Origin: Brevundimonas sp. MYb52
GTDB lineage: Bacteria; Pseudomonadota; Alphaproteobacteria; Caulobacterales; Caulobacteraceae
Direction of reading: 5' to 3'
Assembly (NCBI RefSeq): GCF_002979535.1
Contig: NZ_PCPB01000005.1
Location: 62,001-126,000 of the forward strand
DNA length: 64,000 bases
The translations under genes were made by a program, and so were the position numbers. Numbering within the stretch: position 1 is the first letter of the stretch; the number at the start of each line of letters is the position of its first letter. This document shows, piece after piece, positions 39,142 to 48,159 of this stretch. The notes below the pieces were generated by a model. That model did not search any database, was not told the DNA's origin, and worked only from the letters and a program-made list of their open reading frames with translations.

Positions 39142-41799
39142 ATGACGCCTACCCGCACGATCGGCCTCGCCGGCCTGCTCGCCAGCACGGTTCTGACCGC
39201 CCCCGCCCTGGCCCCGACGCGGGCATGGGCCCAGGACGCCGCTTCGGCTCCGGCCCCCGCGCCGCAAGATCCCGCCGTTTCGACGGTCGAGGACATCGTC
39301 GTGCGCGGTCGCTTCGTGCCGGACGTGAAGCGCGAGACCTCGGCGGTCGCCAACATCCTGACCGAGGAAGACATCAAGCGCTCGGGCGACTCGGAAATCG
39401 GCGAGGCCCTGGCCCGCGTCACCGGCCTGTCCATCGTCGGCGACGGCTATGTCTATGTGCGCGGCCTCGGCGATCGCTACTCCAGCATCATCCTGGACGG
39501 CTCGACCCTGCCTAGCCCCGAGCCGCTGAAGCGGGTGGTGCCCCTGGACCTGTTCCCGACCTCGCTGGTCTCGAACGCCCAGATCCAGAAGACCTATTCG
39601 GCCCAGTATCCGGGCGAGTTCGGCGGCGGTCTGATCGCTCTGTCGACGCGCGCCATTCCCAATGAACGCTTCCTGTCCTTCGGCACCTCGATCAGCGCGG
39701 AGACGGAATCGACCGGCAAGGAAGGCCTCTATTGGGACGCGGGCGGCAAGCTGTCGAACATCGGCATCGCCGACAACAGTCTGAACCTGCCCAACTTCAT
39801 CAAGATCGACCCCTCGCTGAAGTCCTTCGCCAACAACCCGGCCATGCTGCAGGCGGCGGGCCGTTCGCTGCGCAACGTCTGGTCGATCGATGGCGACAAG
39901 AACATGCCGGACTTCGGCTTCAACCTGTCGGGCGCCGAGATCATCGACCTGTCGAACGGCATCCGTCTCGGCGGCTTCGTCGCGGTGGACTACGACTATC
40001 AGGTCCGCAACCGCGAGGGCGTGCGCAACTCGTTTGAGGTCAACGGCGGCGTCAATGATCAGATCAGCCCCGAGGCCTGCGCCAGCGCCGGCGGTCTGTC
40101 GAACGCTGTGGGTTGCGGTTTCCAGCGCACCGAGCAGGAATACGCCCTCAATGCGCTGGGCGCCTTCGGCATCGAGTTCAACGAGAACCACGAGCTGAAG
40201 CTGACCACCCTGCTGCTGCGCAAGACGCGCCAGCAGGCCCTGATCGAGCGCGGCCTGTTCTCGGCCGACCCCGGCCTGATCCGCAGCTTCCAGCGCCTGA
40301 ACTGGATCGAGCAGCAGATGAACTCGAACCAGTTGTCGGGTCGTCACGTCTTCATGCTGCCGATGGCCCTGGACCGGCTGCAGATCGACTGGCGCGCGGC
40401 CTATTCGACGGCGTCGCGCGATACGCCCTATCGCCGCGAATACTCCTATCGTCTGGAGCCGGACAACGTCTTCCGCATGACGCCGGGTTCGGATTCCAAC
40501 CGCACCTTCTTCAGCGCCCTGGAGGACGAGAACACCGAGTTCGGTCTCGACTTCACCCTGAACGGCATGATCGCCGACCGTGAGATCACCCTGAAGGCCG
40601 GCGGCCTGCATCAGGAGCGCGAGCGCGACTTCGCCAGCCGTCGCTACTCCTTCCAGCCGGCGGCGGGGGTCATCATCTCGCCCGAACTGCGCAGCTTCGT
40701 GCCGGAGATCATCTTCAGCCCCGACAACATCGGCGGCAATGCGGGCTATACCCTGCGCGACATCACCGACCCGTCGGACTTCTTCGACGCGACGATGGAG
40801 ATCAACGCGGCCTACGCCTCGGCCGAGGTCGAGGTCATCAAGGATCTGCGCGTCACCGCCGGCGTCCGCTATGAAGACTCCGAGCAGCAGGTGAACAGCT
40901 TCATCCCGTTGGGCGAGACCGGCGCTGGCGATCCCATCAAGGCCAAGCTGGCCCAGGACTTCTGGCTGCCTACGGCGACGGCGACCTGGGAGTTCGCCGA
41001 CAACATGCAACTGCGCTTCGGCTACTCCAAGACGATCAACCGTCCCGACCTGCGCGAACTGTCGAACGCCCTCTTCCTGGACGACGATTCCAACACCCTG
41101 GAGCGCGGCAATCCGAACCTGAAGATCGCCGAGATCCAGAACTACGACCTGCGCTGGGAATGGTATTTCGGTCAGCGTCAGTCGGCCACCATCGGCCTGT
41201 TCTACAAGGCCTTCGACAACCCGATCGAGCGCACCTATCAGCCGATCGGCGAGGGCTTCGGCCGTTCGTTCCAGAACGCGCAGGAAGCGACGCTGAAGGG
41301 CGTCGAGGCCGAGATCGACTACACCCTGCCGATGGACGTCTGGGCGCCGAACCTGACCTGGTTCCAGAACAACGAGGTCTTCGTCGTCGCCAACGTCACC
41401 TGGTCGGACTCCGAAGTGACCGACGCCGCCTATACCCGCGCCCTGCAAGGTCAGTCGGAATGGCTGGGCAACCTGCAGCTCGGCTTCGAGAACACCACCG
41501 CCCGTCGCCGCGCCACCCTGCTGGTCAACTATCAGGGCGAGCGGATTTCGGACGCCGGCATCATCACCGGCTCGACCCGCCTGCCGGACGTGATCGAGAC
41601 CCCGCCGATCATGCTGGATCTGGTCGCCAGCCAGACCTTCACCGTCGGCGGCCGCGACTATGATCTCGGCGCCAAGGTCGAGAATATCCTGGGCGAGGAA
41701 TACGAGCGCAGCCAGTCCTTCGCCAACGGCGGCAAGGGCGTGGTCGAGGGTTACAAGCTGGGTCGGACCATCTCGCTCAGCCTGTCCACGACCTTCTGA
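39142..41799 (+). CDS. TonB-dependent receptor next to the type II secretion genes
   Basis: 885 aa from ATG 39142 with CTTGAG upstream. A signal peptide ends around ARAWAQ (~33). A TonB-box-like VEDIVVRGRF precedes the plug (EDIKRSGDSEIGEALARVTGLSIVGDGYVYVRGLGDRYSS), and the barrel closes with ISLSLSTTF. The plug resembles receptors of the Oar/carbohydrate group rather than siderophore receptors. Its place between a lipoprotein and gspC suggests a job connected with secretion or surface display, but import of a substrate cannot be excluded. Confidence 0.85.
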   Translation: MTPTRTIGLAGLLASTVLTAPALAPTRAWAQDAASAPAPAPQDPAVSTVEDIVVRGRFVPDVKRETSAVANILTEEDIKRSGDSEIGEALARVTGLSIVGDGYVYVRGLGDRYSSIILDGSTLPSPEPLKRVVPLDLFPTSLVSNAQIQKTYSAQYPGEFGGGLIALSTRAIPNERFLSFGTSISAETESTGKEGLYWDAGGKLSNIGIADNSLNLPNFIKIDPSLKSFANNPAMLQAAGRSLRNVWSIDGDKNMPDFGFNLSGAEIIDLSNGIRLGGFVAVDYDYQVRNREGVRNSFEVNGGVNDQISPEACASAGGLSNAVGCGFQRTEQEYALNALGAFGIEFNENHELKLTTLLLRKTRQQALIERGLFSADPGLIRSFQRLNWIEQQMNSNQLSGRHVFMLPMALDRLQIDWRAAYSTASRDTPYRREYSYRLEPDNVFRMTPGSDSNRTFFSALEDENTEFGLDFTLNGMIADREITLKAGGLHQERERDFASRRYSFQPAAGVIISPELRSFVPEIIFSPDNIGGNAGYTLRDITDPSDFFDATMEINAAYASAEVEVIKDLRVTAGVRYEDSEQQVNSFIPLGETGAGDPIKAKLAQDFWLPTATATWEFADNMQLRFGYSKTINRPDLRELSNALFLDDDSNTLERGNPNLKIAEIQNYDLRWEWYFGQRQSATIGLFYKAFDNPIERTYQPIGEGFGRSFQNAQEATLKGVEAEIDYTLPMDVWAPNLTWFQNNEVFVVANVTWSDSEVTDAAYTRALQGQSEWLGNLQLGFENTTARRRATLLVNYQGERISDAGIITGSTRLPDVIETPPIMLDLVASQTFTVGGRDYDLGAKVENILGEEYERSQSFANGGKGVVEGYKLGRTISLSLSTTF

Positions 41800-41812
41800 T
41801 CCGCATACGGCC

Positions 41813-41830
41813 ACGTTGTCACGACAACGT
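41813..41830 (+). other. Short perfect inverted repeat after the receptor gene
   Basis: ACGTTGT-CACG-ACAACGT, 14 bases after the receptor stop. It could be an mRNA-stabilising hairpin or an operator for the gsp operon downstream. No T-run follows. Confidence 0.5.
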
Positions 41831-41862
41831 CTCAAGGCCGTCATCGTCACGTGAGGCTTCGA

Positions 41863-41900
41863 CCCCGGCTGCTGGAGTAAGCAGCCGGGGTTCCCGTTTT
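41863..41900 (+). terminator. Hairpin terminator immediately before gspC
   Basis: Ten-base perfect arms CCCCGGCTGC (41863-41872) and GCAGCCGGGG (41881-41890), an eight-base loop, then TTCCCGTTTT. It ends only six bases before the GTG of gspC, so a transcript starting upstream would be attenuated, and a hairpin this close could also affect gspC translation. Confidence 0.7.
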
Positions 41901-41905
41901 CGGGG

Positions 41906-42796
41906 GTGTTCGGAGCGTCGGGCGTGATCGCACGGGTCGGGGAATGGGGGCGTCAGACGCGCACGGCGGTCGCTGCGCGGCCGGGGCGTGTTCGCGCGGG
42001 CGTCGAGATCGCCCTGGTCGCCCTGCTGGCGGTGCAGGGCGGACGTCTGGCGTGGATTTTCGTCGCCCCCCAGCCGGAAACGACGGCCGCCGCCCGCGTC
42101 GAGGTCGCGCCCGTAGATGCCTCCATCTTTCAGCGTTTCGACGCCTTCTTCCGCACCGGCGACAAGAGCAGTCTGGCCGAGGCGGCGGGCGCCGATAGCG
42201 ACGCCCTGCGCCTGTTCGGGGTGCGGGCGGGCGGGCCTGACGGCGGCTCGGCCATCATTGGTCTGCCCGACGGGCGACAGGTTTCGGTCGGGGTGGGCGA
42301 GACCATTTCAGACGGCCTGACCCTGGCCTCGGTCGGCGAGGACTACGTCACCGTGTCGCGCGGCGGATCGGTCAGCCGACTGGTCTTCACCGAGACGCCC
42401 GCAGGCGCCGCGACACCCCCGCCACCGCCCGCGGCCGCCCAGGTCATGAGCCCGACCAGCGGCGCGCCCGCTCCGGTCTCGGCGGCGGCCTCCGCCGCTG
42501 CGCCGACAGGGCCGGTCGTCGATCCGCAGCGGCTGATGGCTCAGGCTTCCTTGCGGCCTCGCATGGACGGGCTTCGCATTCGCGGCTTCACCCTGGCCGC
42601 GCGCGGCGACGGGGCGGCGCTGAGGGCGGCTGGGCTGCAGTCCGGCGACGTCATCCTGGCCGTTAACGGGGCCGAACTGAACAGTCTGGAACGCCTGTCC
42701 GAACTGGGCGGCGACCTATCCGGCAGCAGCGCCGCCGAGATCCGCTTCGAGCGGAACGGCCGGGTGCAGACCACCACCATAAGGACCGGCCAGTGA
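41906..42796 (+). CDS. gspC: Type II secretion system inner-membrane protein GspC
   Basis: 296 aa from a GTG at 41906; another GTG 12 codons in is possible. One transmembrane segment (~31-52), then a periplasmic homology region (~75-165, FRTGDKSSLAEAAGADSD to SRLVFTETP), a Pro/Ala linker, and a C-terminal PDZ-like domain (~215-290, DGLRIRGFTLAARG, AAGLQSGDVILAVNG). GspC links the inner-membrane platform to the secretin. One-base overlap with gspD; first gene of gspC-M. Confidence 0.9.
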   Translation: MFGASGVIARVGEWGRQTRTAVAARPGRVRAGVEIALVALLAVQGGRLAWIFVAPQPETTAAARVEVAPVDASIFQRFDAFFRTGDKSSLAEAAGADSDALRLFGVRAGGPDGGSAIIGLPDGRQVSVGVGETISDGLTLASVGEDYVTVSRGGSVSRLVFTETPAGAATPPPPPAAAQVMSPTSGAPAPVSAAASAAAPTGPVVDPQRLMAQASLRPRMDGLRIRGFTLAARGDGAALRAAGLQSGDVILAVNGAELNSLERLSELGGDLSGSSAAEIRFERNGRVQTTTIRTGQ

Positions 42797-44907
42797 TGCG
42801 CCTTCACCGCTCTTTCGCCGCCGTCGCCCTGTCGGCCCTGATCGCTGTTCAAGGCCCGCTGCTGGCCTCGCCTGCGTTCGCTCAGGAGGGCGCGCGCCAG
42901 ACCCTGAATGTTCAGGGCGCCGACATCCGCGCCTTCATTCAGGACGTGGCCCGCACCACCGGCCGCACCTTCATCGTCGACCCCGCCGTGACCGGCAACG
43001 TCACCGTGACCAGCCAGCGGGCGCTGAACAGGAGCGAGCTGTTCGAGGTCTTCCTTTCGACCCTGCGGGCCAATGGTCTGGTGGTGACGCCGACCAGTTC
43101 TGGCGCCTATCGCATCAGCCCGGCCCAGGGCGCGGCGCAGGGACCGTCCACGGTCGGGTCGGAACGCTTCTCGACCCAGGTCTTCCAGTTGCGCAACATC
43201 GACGCCGCCTCGGCCGCCGAGACCATCCGGCCTCTGGTCGGCGCTCAGGGTCAGGTCCTGGCCAACCCCAGCGGCAACAGCGTTGTGGTCGCCGACTTTG
43301 CCGACAATCTGAGCCGCATCCGCAGCCTGATTCAGCGCATCGACGTGGACCGGGCCTCGTTCGACGTGGTGACGCTGGAGAACTCCTCCGCCGCCGAGAT
43401 CGCGGGGGTTCTGGCCCAGGTCCTGGCCCCGCCCGGCGGCCAGCCGGGGCAGGGCATGGTGTCGGTGACGCCGGTGGCCAGCTCCAACTCCGTCATCCTG
43501 CGCGGCGACCCGGCCGCCGTGGCGCGGGTGCGGCCTCTGGTCGAGGACCTCGACCGCCGCGCCCGTTCGGCGGACGACGTCAAGGTCGTCTTCCTGCAAC
43601 ACGCCAACGCCGAGCAGTTGCTGCCGGTGCTGCAACAGATCGTCGGCCAGCCGGTGACGGCGGCCAGCGCCACGGCGACGCCCGCCGCCGCGCGCGGAAC
43701 CGGCGAAGCCGCTGTGGCTCAGCCCGTGGCGGCGCCGGCCGCGCCGGCGCCCGGCCAGAAGGCCAGCATCGCCCGCTTCCCCGGCGCCAACGCCCTGGTC
43801 ATCTCGGCCTCGGCGGATACGCAACGGATGCTGGCCGAGGTCATTCGCCAACTCGACAGTCGCCGTCAGCAGGTGCTGATCGAGGCTATCGTGGTCGAGC
43901 TGGGCGACACCGCCGTGCGCGAGCTGGGGGTCCAGTGGCTGCTGGCCGGATCGGACGGCAATCCCATCGGCCTGACCAATTACTCAGACCGCGCCGCGCC
44001 TCTGGTCCCCATCGCGGGCGGGGCCGCCGCCGGTCAGTTGGACAAGGACGATCCGCTGCGCAAGCAGCTGCAGGACCTGGCCCTGAACAGTCTGGTCGGC
44101 GCCAACGGCTTCATCGGCGGGGGCGGCGGGCGCATCGGCTCGGACGGCCTGTTCGGCTTCATCATCAATGCGGCCAAGTCGGACGAAGGCTCCAACCTGC
44201 TCCAGACCCCGTCCCTGATGACGCTGGATAATGAGGAGGCCACCATCCTGGTCGGGCAGGAGGTGCCGATCACCACCGGCGAGGCCCTGCTGGACGGTAA
44301 TTCCAACCCCTTCCGCACGACCCAGCGCCAGGACATCGGGGTCAAGCTGATCGTCAAGCCGCAGATCAATGCGGGGGGCTCCATCACCCTCTTCCTGCGT
44401 CAGGAGGTGTCCAGCATCAACGGCGTCCTGACGCGCGGCGCCTCCGATCTGGTGTTGAACAAGCGCGAGCTGGAAACGACGCTCGTCGTGGATGACGGCG
44501 AGATCGCCGTGGCCGGCGGCCTGCTGGATCAGAACGACCGCCTGTCGGTCGACAAGGTGCCGGGGCTGGGCGACGTGCCGGTGCTCGGCGCCCTGTTCAA
44601 GTCCACCAGCCGCCAGCGCGGACGCACCAATCTGATGGTCTTCATTCGCCCGACCATCATCCGCACCCCGGGCGACGCCCAGCAGCTGAGCGCCGATCGC
44701 TGGGGCTATATGCGCGGCGAACAACTGCGCTCGCAGCCGGGCGTCGAGCCCAGTCTGGACGAGATGCTGCGCGACTATATGCGCACCCAGGCGCCCGTCG
44801 CGCCGCGCGCCATCGACAACCCGGCGCCGGGCGCGACGGCCCCCGTGGGCGAGGTGACGATCAGTCCGCTGGCCCCCGCCGCCAACGCCGTCTCGCCGCA
44901 GGGCTGA
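42796..44907 (+). CDS. gspD: Type II secretion system secretin GspD
   Basis: 703 aa from ATG 42796 (a GTG directly before it is also possible). The signal peptide ends near SPAFAQ. N0 domain: LNVQGADIRAFIQDVARTTGRTFIVDP; three further N domains; and the secretin core with VLIEAIVVELGDTAVRELGVQW, VGQEVPITTGEAL and the C-terminal VPGLGDVPVLGALFKS. It forms the outer-membrane channel. No pilotin gene (GspS) is recognised nearby. An Ala/Pro insert near residue 300 breaks the N3 region, as is common. Confidence 0.95.
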   Translation: MRLHRSFAAVALSALIAVQGPLLASPAFAQEGARQTLNVQGADIRAFIQDVARTTGRTFIVDPAVTGNVTVTSQRALNRSELFEVFLSTLRANGLVVTPTSSGAYRISPAQGAAQGPSTVGSERFSTQVFQLRNIDAASAAETIRPLVGAQGQVLANPSGNSVVVADFADNLSRIRSLIQRIDVDRASFDVVTLENSSAAEIAGVLAQVLAPPGGQPGQGMVSVTPVASSNSVILRGDPAAVARVRPLVEDLDRRARSADDVKVVFLQHANAEQLLPVLQQIVGQPVTAASATATPAAARGTGEAAVAQPVAAPAAPAPGQKASIARFPGANALVISASADTQRMLAEVIRQLDSRRQQVLIEAIVVELGDTAVRELGVQWLLAGSDGNPIGLTNYSDRAAPLVPIAGGAAAGQLDKDDPLRKQLQDLALNSLVGANGFIGGGGGRIGSDGLFGFIINAAKSDEGSNLLQTPSLMTLDNEEATILVGQEVPITTGEALLDGNSNPFRTTQRQDIGVKLIVKPQINAGGSITLFLRQEVSSINGVLTRGASDLVLNKRELETTLVVDDGEIAVAGGLLDQNDRLSVDKVPGLGDVPVLGALFKSTSRQRGRTNLMVFIRPTIIRTPGDAQQLSADRWGYMRGEQLRSQPGVEPSLDEMLRDYMRTQAPVAPRAIDNPAPGATAPVGEVTISPLAPAANAVSPQG

Positions 44908-44912
44908 GGGCC

Positions 44913-46415
44913 ATGATCACCCTGGTCAATCCGACCCTGCCCTATGGGTTCGCCAAGCGGAACGGCGTCATCCTGCTGGACGCGGGCGACATCGCCTCGG
45001 TGGGCCTGCGCGACGGCGCCAACCCTCTGGCCCTGGTCGAGACCCGCCGGGCCCTGGGGCGGCCCTTGCAGGTGCAGGCCATGGATCAGGCCGAGTTCGA
45101 CCGGCGCCTGTCCGACGTCTATGCGGGCGATCTGAGTGCGACGGGCGACGACCAGATGGACATGCCGTCCGGCCTCGACGGCTTGATCGAGGACCTGCCC
45201 GCCGCCGCCGACCTGCTGGATTCCGCCGACGACGCCCCGGTTATCCGCATGATCAACGGCATCATCGCCGAGGCTGTGCGCGCCGGCGCCTCGGACATCC
45301 ACCTGGAACCCTATGAGAACGCCCTGATCGTGCGGATGCGCGTGGACGGCGTGCTGCGCGAAGCCTTGAGCCTGAACCCGCGCATCACGCCGCTGCTGGT
45401 GTCGCGCATCAAGGTCATGGCCCGGCTCGATATCGCCGAAAAGCGCGTGCCGCAGGACGGGCGCATCCCTCTGGCGCTCGGCGGCAAGACCCTGGACGTG
45501 CGCGTCTCGACCCTGCCGTCGCGAGCGGGCGAGCGGGTGGTGCTGCGCATCCTCGACAAGGATCAGGCCGGCCTGTCGCTGGACCAGCTGGGCATGGACG
45601 CCGAGGCGCATGACGCCGTCCGCACGGCTCTGCGCGAACCCAACGGCATCATCCTTGTCACGGGGCCGACGGGTTCGGGCAAGACCACCAGCCTCTATGC
45701 CGGTCTGTCGCTGCTCAACGACGCCACCCGCAACATCCTGACGGTCGAGGACCCGGTCGAATACGCCATCGACGGCGTCGGCCAGACCCAGGTGAACCCC
45801 AAGGTCGGCATGACCTTCGCGGCGGGCCTGCGCGCCATTCTGCGTCAGGACCCGGACGTGGTCATGGTCGGCGAAATCCGCGACGTGGAGACCGCCAGCG
45901 TCGCGGTGCAGGCCTCGCTGACCGGGCACCTGGTCCTGTCCACCGTCCACACCAACGACGCCGCCGGGGCGGTGACGCGCCTGCGCGACATGGGGGTGGA
46001 GCCCTTCCTGCTGGCCTCGACCCTGCGCCTGATCGTGGCCCAGCGTCTGGTGCGGCGCCTGTGCGGCGAGTGCCGTCAGTCCGAAGCCGCCGACGCCGCC
46101 ACGGCGCGCCTGTGCGGCGTCGTCGAGGGCGCGACGGTCTGGCGCGCGCAAGGCTGCGGATCGTGCAACCACACCGGCTATGTCGGCCGCGTCGGCGTCT
46201 ATGAGACGCTGAAGATCGACGACAAGGTCCGCCGCCTGATCGCCGCCGAGGCCGACGAAGAGGCCCTGATCAACGCCGCCTTCCCCAAGGGCGGAACCCT
46301 GTCGGACCGGGCGCGCGCCCTGGTGCTGGCGGGCGTCACCTCGGTCGAGGAGGCGGTGCGCGTGACCCGTCAGGAGACGCCCGAGGCTCATCCCCTGCCT
46401 GAGGCTGCGGCCTGA
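44913..46415 (+). CDS. gspE: Type II secretion system ATPase GspE
   Basis: 500 aa. N1E-type domain shortened; catalytic core with Walker A GPTGSGKTTSLY (~249-260), Asp box LTVEDPVEY, Walker B DPDVVMVGEIRD (~312) and His box LVLSTVHTNDA. Two CxxC pairs (CGECRQ, CGSCNHTGYVGRVGVYE) form the metal-binding CM domain. It drives pseudopilus assembly at the inner membrane. Five bases after gspD, one-base overlap with gspF. Confidence 0.95.
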   Translation: MITLVNPTLPYGFAKRNGVILLDAGDIASVGLRDGANPLALVETRRALGRPLQVQAMDQAEFDRRLSDVYAGDLSATGDDQMDMPSGLDGLIEDLPAAADLLDSADDAPVIRMINGIIAEAVRAGASDIHLEPYENALIVRMRVDGVLREALSLNPRITPLLVSRIKVMARLDIAEKRVPQDGRIPLALGGKTLDVRVSTLPSRAGERVVLRILDKDQAGLSLDQLGMDAEAHDAVRTALREPNGIILVTGPTGSGKTTSLYAGLSLLNDATRNILTVEDPVEYAIDGVGQTQVNPKVGMTFAAGLRAILRQDPDVVMVGEIRDVETASVAVQASLTGHLVLSTVHTNDAAGAVTRLRDMGVEPFLLASTLRLIVAQRLVRRLCGECRQSEAADAATARLCGVVEGATVWRAQGCGSCNHTGYVGRVGVYETLKIDDKVRRLIAAEADEEALINAAFPKGGTLSDRARALVLAGVTSVEEAVRVTRQETPEAHPLPEAAA

Positions 46416-47629
46416 TGCCCGCCTTTGACTACAGCGCCGTGGACGTTTCGGGCCGCACCGTCGCGGGCGTCCTGACCGCCGCCGATGAGGCTGCCGCCAA
46501 GACGGCGCTGGCCCGCCGCCGCCTGATGCCCCTGTCGCTCAGCCGCACCTCGGGCGCCGCCGCCGCGACCGAAAAGACCCCGCGCCGCAGCCGCAAGCTG
46601 TCCTCGCGCACTCTTGCCCTGACCACGCGCCAGCTGGCCACCCTGATCACCGTCGCCCCGGTGGACGAGGCCCTGCGCACCTTGATGTTGCAAGCCGAAC
46701 GCCCCGACGTGCGCGCCGTCCTGTCGGGCGTCCACGCGGGCGTGGTCGAGGGCCAGCGCCTGTCCGAAGCCATGGCCCGTCAGGGCGCGGCCTTCCCGCC
46801 GCTGTATCGCGCCACCGTGGCGGCGGGTGAGGCGTCCGGCGCGCTCGGCCCCATTCTGGAGCGGCTGGCCGAGGGGTTGGAGCGCGATCAGGTGGTGCGC
46901 GGCAAGGTCATCACCGCCCTGGTCTATCCCGCCGTCCTGGCCCTGGTGGCGCTCGGCGTCGTGACGGCCCTGATGATCTTCGTCGTGCCCAAGGTGGTCG
47001 ATCAATTCGACAGCATGAACCAGACCCTGCCCCTGCTGACGCGGGCGGTGATCGGGGTGTCTGACCTGATGCGACACTGGGGCTGGCTGATCGCCCTGCT
47101 GCTGGCGGGCGGGATCGGCGGCTTCGTCGTCGGGATGCGGAGCCCCGCTTTTCGGCTGGCGGTCGATCGTCGCCTGCTGCGCCTGCCCGTCGTCGGGCGG
47201 CTGACGCGCGACCTGCACGGGGCGCGGATGGCGCGCACCCTGTCGACCATGATCGCGGCGGGCCTGCCGGTGCTGGAGGGCCTGACCATCACCGCCCGCA
47301 CCGTGTCCAACCGGGCGTTGCGGGCTTCGACCGAGATGATGGCCGACGCCGTGCGTGAGGGCGGGGGCCTGTCCGCCGCCATGCGCCGCGCCGACGTCTT
47401 CCCGCCGATTCTGGTGCACATGACCGCCTCCGGTGAGGCCAGCGGCCGTCTGGAGCCGATGATGGAACGCGCCGCCGACTATCTGGAGCGCGAGTTCAGC
47501 GCCTTCACCGCCGTCATGCTCAGCTTCCTCGAGCCCGCGATCATCGTCGTCATGGGCGGCGTGGTCGCCCTGATCGTCCTGTCGATCCTTCTGCCCATCC
47601 TTCAGATCAACACCCTGGCGATGGGGTGA
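46415..47629 (+). CDS. gspF: Type II secretion system platform protein GspF
   Basis: 404 aa, standard length. Two repeated cytoplasmic helical domains (TRQLATLITVAPVDEALRTL and ARTLSTMIAAGLPVLEGL) alternate with three transmembrane segments (~170-195, ~220-240, ~370-398). ASGEASGRLEPMMERAADYLE is a family hallmark. It anchors GspE and the pseudopilus base. Its stop is followed by gspG with a ribosome site in between. Confidence 0.95.
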   Translation: MPAFDYSAVDVSGRTVAGVLTAADEAAAKTALARRRLMPLSLSRTSGAAAATEKTPRRSRKLSSRTLALTTRQLATLITVAPVDEALRTLMLQAERPDVRAVLSGVHAGVVEGQRLSEAMARQGAAFPPLYRATVAAGEASGALGPILERLAEGLERDQVVRGKVITALVYPAVLALVALGVVTALMIFVVPKVVDQFDSMNQTLPLLTRAVIGVSDLMRHWGWLIALLLAGGIGGFVVGMRSPAFRLAVDRRLLRLPVVGRLTRDLHGARMARTLSTMIAAGLPVLEGLTITARTVSNRALRASTEMMADAVREGGGLSAAMRRADVFPPILVHMTASGEASGRLEPMMERAADYLEREFSAFTAVMLSFLEPAIIVVMGGVVALIVLSILLPILQINTLAMG

Positions 47630-47640
47630 AAGAGGCGCCG

Positions 47641-48159
47641 ATGACCCAACCGCAACCCCACCTTTCCGACGACGGCGCCCGCATGTGCGCTCAAGCAGCG
47701 ACGCGCAGCGCGCGTCGCGATAGCGCCTCTCAGCGCAAAGCCCGGCAGGGCTTTACGCTCGTCGAGCTGATGGTCGTCATCGTCATCATCGGCCTGTTGG
47801 CGACGGTGGTGGCGATCAACGTGCTGCCGACCCAGGACAAGGCCATGATCGGCAAGGCCAAGGCCGACATCTCGACCCTGGAACAGGCGATCGAGACCTA
47901 TCGCCTCGATAATCTGACCTTCCCTGATGCGCAGAGCGGCCTGCAGGCCCTGACGTCGCCGCCCGCCGGTCTGGCCCGTCCTGAACGCTATCGCGAGGGC
48001 GGCTACATCCGCCGCCTGCCTGAAGACCCCTGGGGCAACGCCTACCAGTACCGCCGCCCGTCCGCCCACGGCGGTCAGTTCGACGTCTTCTCCTTCGGCG
48101 CCGACGGCAAGGAAGGGGGCGAGGGCAATGACGCCGACATCGGCAACTGGCAGGGCTGA
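47641..48159 (+). CDS. gspG: Major pseudopilin GspG
   Basis: 172 aa from ATG 47641 (GAGG seven bases upstream; a GTG at 47626 is also in frame). Prepilin cleavage lies in KARQG-FTLVELMVVIVIIGLLATVV, with Glu at +5. The leader of ~37 residues (much longer than the usual 6-10) contains several Arg/Ser/Ala stretches. The C-terminal domain matches GspG (EQAIETYRLDNLTFPDAQSGLQALTSPP, LPEDPWGNAYQY). It is the main pseudopilus subunit. Confidence 0.93.
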   Translation: MTQPQPHLSDDGARMCAQAATRSARRDSASQRKARQGFTLVELMVVIVIIGLLATVVAINVLPTQDKAMIGKAKADISTLEQAIETYRLDNLTFPDAQSGLQALTSPPAGLARPERYREGGYIRRLPEDPWGNAYQYRRPSAHGGQFDVFSFGADGKEGGEGNDADIGNWQG

